A model generated the notes under the pieces. That model had not been told where the DNA came from and made no database searches. It saw nothing but the letters and a program-made list of their open reading frames with translations. From contig JAUWMO010000261.1 in the NCBI GenBank assembly GCA_030613125.1, positions 1-5,072 on the forward strand: 5,072 nt of DNA, given 5' to 3'. Positions within the stretch are counted from its first letter, which is position 1, and each line of letters opens with the position of its first letter. Below, one piece after another: positions 1 to 5,072 of the stretch. This DNA comes from Bacteroidota bacterium. GTDB lineage: Bacteria; Bacteroidota; Bacteroidia; Bacteroidales; VadinHA17. Position numbers and translations under genes: made by a program.

Positions 1-1072
1 CTCCCTTCAGCATTATCATGCCGTTCCAGGCCAATGCTTCGAGATCATCATCGCCCGGATAAATATGAATATTTCCTATTTTGGAAACCCGGTTAACAAT
101 CAGATCGACAAGGGTTTTACTGTTAGCCATGGCACCGGTTATCAAAATTGCATCAATCTTTTCAGTAAAAGTCATACACATTGCACCAACACTTTTTGCC
201 ACCTGATATGCCATTGCTTCAAAGTAGAATTGTGCTTTTTTATCTCCCTGCTGGATCCTTTTATCAACCTCATATCCGCTGGGAGTACCCAGATATGCAT
301 ATAAGCCACCTTCTCCCCAAACCATCTTCAACATTTCCTCTCTGGTATATTTACCACTAAAACACATATTGATAAGATCACCGACAGGCAGGGAACCGCT
401 TGCAACAGGCGAAAACGGACCATCACCATCAAAACCCTGTGTTGCATCGATTACCTTACCGTAATAATGCATACCCACAGTTATAGCCCGACCAAGATTA
501 ACAACAATAAGCTTCATGTCCTCATATTTTTTCCCTACTGAATGTGCATGTTTCCGGGCTACATACTTCTGATTCAGAGCATGATAAATAGATTTTCGGT
601 GAATCAGAGGATGTCCGGAGATTCTGGCAAGGTCAGTAAATTCATCCACAACAACAGGATTGGCGATAAAAGCCTCGGCATTTGGCAGGTTGTTAGCAAT
701 TTCATCAGCAATCAATCCTCCCAGATTCACAATATCCTCGCCAAGTTTACTCTCCGTCAGATCGTGTTTCATCTTTTTATTTACCTTGTATATCCCTGAT
801 TCAACAGGATGGATCAAACCACCTCGTCCCATTACCAGCTTTATCTCATCAAGATAAATATCATTATCTTTCAAAGCATCCATTATTAATTTGGCCCTGT
901 ATTTAGTTTGATCTTTTATCTTTTCAAAATTTACCAGGTCCTCATCCCTATGCCGGATCCTTTTAAGGAAAATTGCCTTTCCAAGACGATAAATACCTAA
1001 CTGAGTATAATCAGTTCTAGGATTTATCGATAAAATCAGGGTATTTGCAAGATTAATGGCATTAACGTCCAT
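1..1072 (-). CDS. buk: Butyrate kinase family protein, catalytically degenerate (3' end off the window)
   Basis: Reading the minus strand from the ATG at 1072 gives 357 uninterrupted residues that run off the left edge. Family members are about 355-360 aa, so only a few C-terminal residues are missing. Family members (acetate/butyrate kinase, ASKHA fold, cytosolic dimers or larger) make ATP and butyrate or isobutyrate from the acyl-phosphate and ADP. Family landmarks are in order: MGRGGL at 81-86, NLGGLIADEIA at 116-126, VVVDE at 140-144, ARISG at 149-153, HALNQK at 164-169, DGDGPFSP at 215-222, SLPVGDL at 227-233, CFSGKYT at 237-243, AYLGT at 259-263, MAYQVAK at 287-293, and YPGDDDLEALA at 338-348. 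Several active-site signatures are replaced: N-P-G-S-T-S-T-K by NPRTDYTQ (17-24), H-M-G-G-G-I-S by NLGRAIT (192-198), S-P-E-R-S-G by SPVASG (221-226), and T-G-G by TGA (312-314). N17, R83 and D143 persist. The start follows icmF by 47 bp and lies just before the first beta strand (TLILSIN), as expected. Family assignment is firm. Lack of kinase activity is inferred from remembered family motifs. Confidence 0.93.
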   Translation of the reverse strand, partial: MDVNAINLANTLILSINPRTDYTQLGIYRLGKAIFLKRIRHRDEDLVNFEKIKDQTKYRAKLIMDALKDNDIYLDEIKLVMGRGGLIHPVESGIYKVNKKMKHDLTESKLGEDIVNLGGLIADEIANNLPNAEAFIANPVVVDEFTDLARISGHPLIHRKSIYHALNQKYVARKHAHSVGKKYEDMKLIVVNLGRAITVGMHYYGKVIDATQGFDGDGPFSPVASGSLPVGDLINMCFSGKYTREEMLKMVWGEGGLYAYLGTPSGYEVDKRIQQGDKKAQFYFEAMAYQVAKSVGAMCMTFTEKIDAILITGAMANSKTLVDLIVNRVSKIGNIHIYPGDDDLEALAWNGMIMLKG

Positions 1073-1093
1073 AACACGATTGTTTTAATTGAT

Positions 1094-1101
1094 CAAAGTT
1101 A
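1094..1101 (-). promoter_or_regulatory. Possible Bacteroidota-type -7 element before the butyrate kinase-like gene
   Basis: Read on the minus strand, the icmF/buk gap contains TAACTTTG, an exact match to the TAnnTTTG -7 consensus of Bacteroidota primary sigma-factor promoters. A transcript starting about 6 nt downstream would have a leader of roughly 15 nt before the ATG at 1072. I see no TTG-type -33 element at the usual 19-21 nt spacing; that position falls within the last codons of icmF. It could be an internal promoter giving the last gene extra expression, or a chance match in A/T-rich DNA. Confidence 0.25.
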
Positions 1102-1119
1102 TAAATTATGAATGATTCT

Positions 1120-4100
1120 TTACATATTTCTGCGATACTGTCCCCCAACTTCGTATAATGCTCCGGTAATCTGTCCCAGAGAACAATATTTTACAGCCTC
1201 CATGATACTTTCAAAAACATTTCCATTCTCAATTGCTGTTTTTCTCAGTTCTTCAAGGGCAATTTTGCTTTGTTGTGGATACCGTTTATAGAGATTCTTA
1301 ATCATGGATACCTGATAGTCTTTTTCCCTCCCGGTAGCTCTGATTACTTTTTCAGGAATAATTGTTGGTGACCCTTCTGGTGATAAAAATGTATTAACTC
1401 CAATTAATGGAAGGGTTCCATCATTTTTCAATCTTTCATAATGTAATGACTCTGATTGAATCTGACTTCTCTGGTACATCATTTCCATAGCACCGAGGAC
1501 ACCACCTCTTTCAGTTATCCTGTCAAACTCAAGCAATACTGCGTCTTCAACCAGTTCTGTTAATTCTTCAATAATGAAAGAACCTTGCAGGGGATTTTGA
1601 TTCTTCGCTAAACCTAATTCCTGATTGATAATATGTTGAATAGCCATTGCCCGCCGAACCGATTCCTCTGTGGGTGTTGTAATAGCTTCATCATAAGCAT
1701 TCGTATGTAATGAATTGCAGTTATCATATACAGCATTCAATGCCTGCAGGGTTGTACGGATATCATTGAACTCAATCTCTTGTGCGTGTAATGACCTGCC
1801 AGAAGTTTGAATATGATATTTCAACTTTTGTGATCTTTCATTCCCGCCATACCTAAATCTCATAGCTTTAGCCCAGATAATTCGTGCTACTCTTCCAATA
1901 ACAGTATATTCCGGATCGAGCCCACTTGAGAAGAAAAAGGAAAAGTTCGGAGCAAAATCATCAACCTTCATACCCCGGGAAAGGTAATATTCAACATATG
2001 TAAATCCATTCGCAAGAGTAAAAGCAAGCTGGGTTATTGGATTTGCTCCGGCTTCAGCAATATGATAACCTGAAACTGAGACCGAATAAAAATTCCTAAT
2101 CCGATTTTCAATAAAGTATTCCTGAATATCGCCCATGAGTTTCAATGCGAAATCTGTGGAGAAGATACAGGTGTTCTGAGCCTGATCTTCTTTCAGAATA
2201 TCAGCTTGAACTGTTCCCCTAACCCTTGAAATAGTATCTTTCTTAATTTTTTCATATACACTCTTTGGTAAAACCTGGTCTCCTGTTACTCCGAGTAACA
2301 TAAGTCCCAGTCCATTACTGCCTTTAGGCAAAGCACCAATGTGTTCCGGGGGCTTAACGCCAGATTTACTTAATATCTTGTTTATTTTTTTACGGATATC
2401 TTTTTCTAATCCATGCTGTTCGATATAAATCTCGCATTGCTGATCGATTGCAGCATTTAAGAAATATCCAACCATAACCGGAGCCGGACCATTGATGGTC
2501 ATCGATACTGATGTTCCTGTATCAACAAGGTTAAATCCTGAATACAATTTTTTTTCATCATCGAGGCATGCAATAGATACACCCGCATTTCCAATTTTAC
2601 CATAAATATCAGGCCGGTTGGCAGGATCTGCACCATAAAGGGTCACTGAATCGAATGCTGTCGATAATCGCTTTGCCGGCTGGTTAAAAGAAAGATAGTG
2701 AAATCGTTTGTTAGTTCTTTCAGGTCCACCTTCACCTGCAAACATTCTGGTGGGGTCTTCTTTTTCACGTTTAAACGGGTATACACCTGCAGCAAATGGA
2801 AATTCTCCAGGAATATTTTCTTTCAGATTCCATTGAAGGATATCTCCCCAGGACCTGAATTTTGGTAGAGATATTTTTGGGATCTCTTGATTAGAAAGGG
2901 TTTTTGTTCTGGTTTCAACTTTAATTTCCTGCCCTCTAACCTTATAAACGAAATTTTTCTTTTGGTATGTATTTACCTTGTCCTGCCATTTTTGTAAAAT
3001 ATTCAGATTGGCAATATCTAACTCTTTTTCTCTCTTTTTATATTGGATTTGCAACTGAGTCAGGGTCTCTTCATTCTCATCTTCTTTCAATAGCCCCATA
3101 GTCTGCTTTAAACTGTATAACTGGTCAGCAACCTCAGCCTGATCCTTTACCCTCTGATTATATTCCCTGACAAGCTCAGAAATCTCTGAAAGATAACGAA
3201 CTTTATTAGGAGGAATAATTTTAATTCTTTCAGATGAATCAGGTAGTACCATTCTTTTATTTACCAGTATACCTCCTTCTGATCGTTGCCTGATCAGGTC
3301 TGTCAGGGCCACAAAGAATTTATCCACTCCTGAGTCCCTGAAATTTGATGCTACTGTTCCATAAACCGGCATCTGCTCCGGGTTCTGATCAAAAAGTGCA
3401 CGATTCCGTTGAACTTGCTTTTTTACATCTCTTAAAGCGTCATGAGCTCCTCTCTTATCGAATTTATTTATCACGACTATATCTGCAAAATCAAGCATAT
3501 CGATTTTCTCTAATTGCGTTGCAGATCCATATTCAGGGGTCATAACATAAATTGACATGTCACTGAAATCAACTATCTCAGTATCCGACTGACCTATTCC
3601 GGAAGTTTCAATTATAACAAGATCAAAGCCAGCTGATTTCAGAATGCACATAATATCATGAATGGACCTGGATAATGCCAGGTTCGACTGTCGTGTAGCA
3701 ACCGACCGCATAAAAATGTTTGGAGAGTAAATAGAGTTCATCCTGATCCTGTCTCCAAGAAGTGCTCCACCAGTTTTGCGTTTGGTAGGATCAACTGAGA
3801 GAATGGCCAGTGTTTTATCTGAGAACTCGCTCCGAAACCTTATTATTATTTCATCCAATAACGATGATTTGCCGGCTCCACCAGTGCCAGTTATTCCTAA
3901 AACAAAAGGCGGTTTGTTTTCACAGCCTTGATTTAATTCCTTCAATAAATGACTGACTGATCCGGACCTGTTTTCTACCAAAGTGATCAATCTTGCAAGA
4001 TTTTTATGATCGTGGGGCTTCAGATCAAATGGTTTCGATTGTAATTTTCCGTCCAGTTCAAAATCAGATTTTCGTATCAGATCATTTATCATTCCCTGCA

Positions 4101-4488
4101 AACCCATTGCACGTCCATCATCGGGTGAATATATCTTTGTAATGCCATACTGTTCCAATTCCCTTACCTCACTGGGAAGGATCACCCCTCCTCCCCCTCC
4201 AAAAATCTTAATATGAGAAGATCCCTTTTCCTTTAACAGATCATACAAATATTTGAAGAATTCAAGATGTCCTCCCTGATATGAAGTAACAGCTATAGCC
4301 TGAACGTCCTCATGAATGGCAGTAGTAACAATCTCATCAACCGATCTGTTATGACCCATGTGCACAACTTCCACACCTGTTGACTGAATGATTCTCCTCA
4401 TAATATTAATAGAGGCATCATGTCCATCAAACAGGGAAGTGGCGGTAACGATCCGGATATGATTTACTGGTTTGTAAATTTTATTCAT
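1120..4488 (-). CDS. icmF: Fused isobutyryl-CoA mutase IcmF (B12 domain, G-protein chaperone, mutase)
   Basis: This complete 1122-aa protein catalyses the coenzyme B12-dependent radical interconversion of isobutyryl-CoA and n-butyryl-CoA in the cytosol. Residues 8-140 form the B12-binding domain: D21-G-H23-D, with H23 the probable lower axial cobalt ligand, S69 in TSYQGGH, and the glycine run 97-101. Residues 195-400 are a MeaB/MMAA-like G-protein chaperone with Walker A GTGGAGKS (201-208), SVDPT (231-235), ETSGIGQSD (294-302) and the guanine-specifying NKFD (341-344). Residues 430-510 form a charged helical linker. The mutase barrel starts near 540. By motif alignment, F583 (in RMFAG) and Q771 (in AQNTC) replace the Tyr89 and Arg207 that bind the methylmalonyl carboxylate in methylmalonyl-CoA mutase; this supports isobutyryl-CoA specificity. 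H809 (SGYH) matches catalytic His244. An insertion at about 682-750, relative to methylmalonyl-CoA mutase, is typical of IcmF. The length is close to family members of about 1090 aa. The ATG at 4488 begins just before the first strand of the B12 domain and has an A-rich leader with AAGAAG 8 nt upstream. The stop is TAA at 1120-1122. Activity on other branched acyl-CoAs (isovaleryl/pivalyl) is possible. Confidence 0.97.
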   Translation of the reverse strand: MNKIYKPVNHIRIVTATSLFDGHDASINIMRRIIQSTGVEVVHMGHNRSVDEIVTTAIHEDVQAIAVTSYQGGHLEFFKYLYDLLKEKGSSHIKIFGGGGGVILPSEVRELEQYGITKIYSPDDGRAMGLQGMINDLIRKSDFELDGKLQSKPFDLKPHDHKNLARLITLVENRSGSVSHLLKELNQGCENKPPFVLGITGTGGAGKSSLLDEIIIRFRSEFSDKTLAILSVDPTKRKTGGALLGDRIRMNSIYSPNIFMRSVATRQSNLALSRSIHDIMCILKSAGFDLVIIETSGIGQSDTEIVDFSDMSIYVMTPEYGSATQLEKIDMLDFADIVVINKFDKRGAHDALRDVKKQVQRNRALFDQNPEQMPVYGTVASNFRDSGVDKFFVALTDLIRQRSEGGILVNKRMVLPDSSERIKIIPPNKVRYLSEISELVREYNQRVKDQAEVADQLYSLKQTMGLLKEDENEETLTQLQIQYKKREKELDIANLNILQKWQDKVNTYQKKNFVYKVRGQEIKVETRTKTLSNQEIPKISLPKFRSWGDILQWNLKENIPGEFPFAAGVYPFKREKEDPTRMFAGEGGPERTNKRFHYLSFNQPAKRLSTAFDSVTLYGADPANRPDIYGKIGNAGVSIACLDDEKKLYSGFNLVDTGTSVSMTINGPAPVMVGYFLNAAIDQQCEIYIEQHGLEKDIRKKINKILSKSGVKPPEHIGALPKGSNGLGLMLLGVTGDQVLPKSVYEKIKKDTISRVRGTVQADILKEDQAQNTCIFSTDFALKLMGDIQEYFIENRIRNFYSVSVSGYHIAEAGANPITQLAFTLANGFTYVEYYLSRGMKVDDFAPNFSFFFSSGLDPEYTVIGRVARIIWAKAMRFRYGGNERSQKLKYHIQTSGRSLHAQEIEFNDIRTTLQALNAVYDNCNSLHTNAYDEAITTPTEESVRRAMAIQHIINQELGLAKNQNPLQGSFIIEELTELVEDAVLLEFDRITERGGVLGAMEMMYQRSQIQSESLHYERLKNDGTLPLIGVNTFLSPEGSPTIIPEKVIRATGREKDYQVSMIKNLYKRYPQQSKIALEELRKTAIENGNVFESIMEAVKYCSLGQITGALYEVGGQYRRNM

Positions 4489-4506
4489 TTTTTTTACTTC
4501 TTAACA

Positions 4507-4526
4507 GGGTAACAACTCCCTTACCC
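4507..4526 (-). other. Small intercistronic hairpin between acyl-CoA dehydrogenase and icmF
   Basis: GGGTAA (4507-4512) and TTACCC (4521-4526) form a perfect 6-bp inverted repeat around an 8-nt loop, in the 50-bp gap upstream of icmF. In the minus-strand transcript it is followed by A-rich rather than U-rich sequence, so it does not look like an intrinsic terminator and readthrough into icmF is expected. It could affect mRNA processing or stability, or be chance; the stem is short. Confidence 0.25.
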
Positions 4527-4538
4527 ATTTAAAAGTAC

Positions 4539-5072
4539 TTAATCCCTGAGAATACTCCTTGAAATAATAATCTTCTGAATCTCTGATGTTCCCTCATAAA
4601 TCTGAGTAAGCTTTGCCTCCCTCATCAGTCTTTCCACGTGATATTCTTTCACATAACCATAGCCGCCATGTATCTGGACTGCTTCAGTAGTCACCCACAT
4701 TGCAGCATCAGCAGCATATCTTTTTGCCATGGCACTGGCATAGCTAAAGCTTTTAGCCTGATCCTTCAACCATGCAGCCTTAAGGGTAAGTAGCCTGGAA
4801 TTTTCAATTTTTACAGCCATATCTGCCAGCTTAAATGCTATAGCCTGATGGTTTGCGATTTCAGTTCCAAATGCCTTTCTTTCTTTAGAGTATTGAACTG
4901 ACCTTTCAAATGCGCCTCCTGCAATGCCAACGGCCTGTGCCGCAATCCCAATTCGTCCACCATCCAGGGTTTTCATGGCAAATTTAAAACCAAAACCATC
5001 ATCTCCAATACGGTTTTTCTTTGGAACCCTTACGTCGGTAAACATAACTGAATGTGTATCAGAACTTCTCAT
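4539..5072 (-). CDS. Short-chain acyl-CoA dehydrogenase, C-terminal half (5' end off the window)
   Basis: These 177 residues are the C-terminal half of an FAD-dependent acyl-CoA dehydrogenase (full length about 380 aa) of the butyryl/short-chain type. The enzyme oxidises a saturated acyl-CoA at C2-C3 and passes electrons to electron-transfer flavoprotein; in fermenters it may run in reverse as a crotonyl-CoA reductase. The fragment starts within the middle beta-domain (RSSDTHSVMF, then VRVPKKNRIG) and continues through the C-terminal helical domain. Family motifs are LDGGRIGIAAQ at 36-46, YSKERKAFG at 61-69, the FAD-contacting HGGYGY at 135-140, and YEGTSEIQ at 159-166. E160 of YEGT is the expected catalytic base position of short-chain members. 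The ATG at the window edge is an internal Met: the family normally has a conserved K-x-G-[IM]-R-S-S-D-T run there, so the true start lies about 200 codons further right. The TAA stop is at 4539-4541, 50 bp before icmF on the same strand, which suggests co-transcription. Butyryl-CoA and isobutyryl-CoA specificity cannot be told apart from this half. Confidence 0.95.
   Translation of the reverse strand: MRSSDTHSVMFTDVRVPKKNRIGDDGFGFKFAMKTLDGGRIGIAAQAVGIAGGAFERSVQYSKERKAFGTEIANHQAIAFKLADMAVKIENSRLLTLKAAWLKDQAKSFSYASAMAKRYAADAAMWVTTEAVQIHGGYGYVKEYHVERLMREAKLTQIYEGTSEIQKIIISRSILRD

Noticed and set aside
65..304. Plus-strand open frame of 79 codons
   Set aside because: It lies wholly inside the antisense of the buk-like gene, whose minus-strand frame matches a known family throughout. 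The plus-strand translation is low-complexity and Cys/His/Phe-rich with no recognisable motif.
542..857. Two overlapping plus-strand open frames (542-799 and 660-857)
   Set aside because: Both are antisense to conserved buk-family segments (GRGGL, VVVDE, ARISG regions) and resemble no family.
1089..1096. Palindrome TTGATCAA in the icmF/buk gap as an operator
   Set aside because: An 8-bp A/T-rich palindrome is expected by chance in such DNA. It has no flanking symmetry and overlaps the possible -7 element.
1073..1119. Intrinsic terminator between icmF and the buk-like gene
   Set aside because: No GC-rich stem followed by a T tract is present on the minus strand; the gap is A/T-rich without useful inverted repeats.
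3345..3545. Plus-strand open frame of 66 codons
   Set aside because: It is antisense to the G-domain of icmF, including the NKFD motif, and is explained by the codon use of that gene.
1120..4488. Possible frameshift or artificial fusion creating the very large ORF
   Set aside because: The B12 domain, G-protein and mutase order is the normal natural architecture of IcmF, and all three parts are complete with intact motifs.
5070..5072. ATG at the right edge as the true start of a 177-aa protein
   Set aside because: The protein begins in the middle of the acyl-CoA dehydrogenase fold at a conserved internal RSSDT motif; the flavin and substrate N-terminal domain must lie outside the window.

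Overview
The window is AT-rich bacterial DNA and fully coding apart from two short gaps. It most likely comes from a Bacteroidota (Bacteroidales-like) chromosome. The grounds are moderately low GC, A/T-rich leaders without strong Shine-Dalgarno sequences, and a TAnnTTTG-type promoter element in one gap. The gene set (short-chain acyl-CoA dehydrogenase, IcmF-type mutase, butyrate kinase family protein) suits an anaerobic or facultative short-chain-acid metaboliser. The taxon is an inference; no rRNA or other marker is present.

All three genes lie on the minus strand, so transcription runs from right to left. First comes the C-terminal half of a short-chain acyl-CoA dehydrogenase (4539-5072, cut by the right edge). 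A 50-bp gap holding a small hairpin follows. Next is a complete, very large gene for fused isobutyryl-CoA mutase, IcmF (1120-4488, 1122 aa). After a 47-bp gap comes a nearly complete butyrate kinase family gene (1-1072, cut by the left edge a few residues before its expected end). There is no RNA gene, mobile element, CRISPR array or gene-free stretch above 300 bp.

The three products fit one module around C4 acyl-CoAs. The dehydrogenase interconverts saturated and 2,3-unsaturated acyl-CoA. IcmF rearranges n-butyryl-CoA and isobutyryl-CoA with coenzyme B12 and carries its own G-protein chaperone. Butyrate kinase family enzymes link butyryl-phosphate or isobutyryl-phosphate to ATP and the free acid.

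The most notable observation is that the butyrate kinase homologue is full length and in frame but has lost most nucleotide- and phosphate-binding signatures of its family: the N-P-G-S-x-x-K loop, the H-x-G-G-G loop, the Arg of S-P-E-R-S-G and the T-G-G loop. It looks like a pseudokinase paralogue kept for a non-catalytic or altered role.
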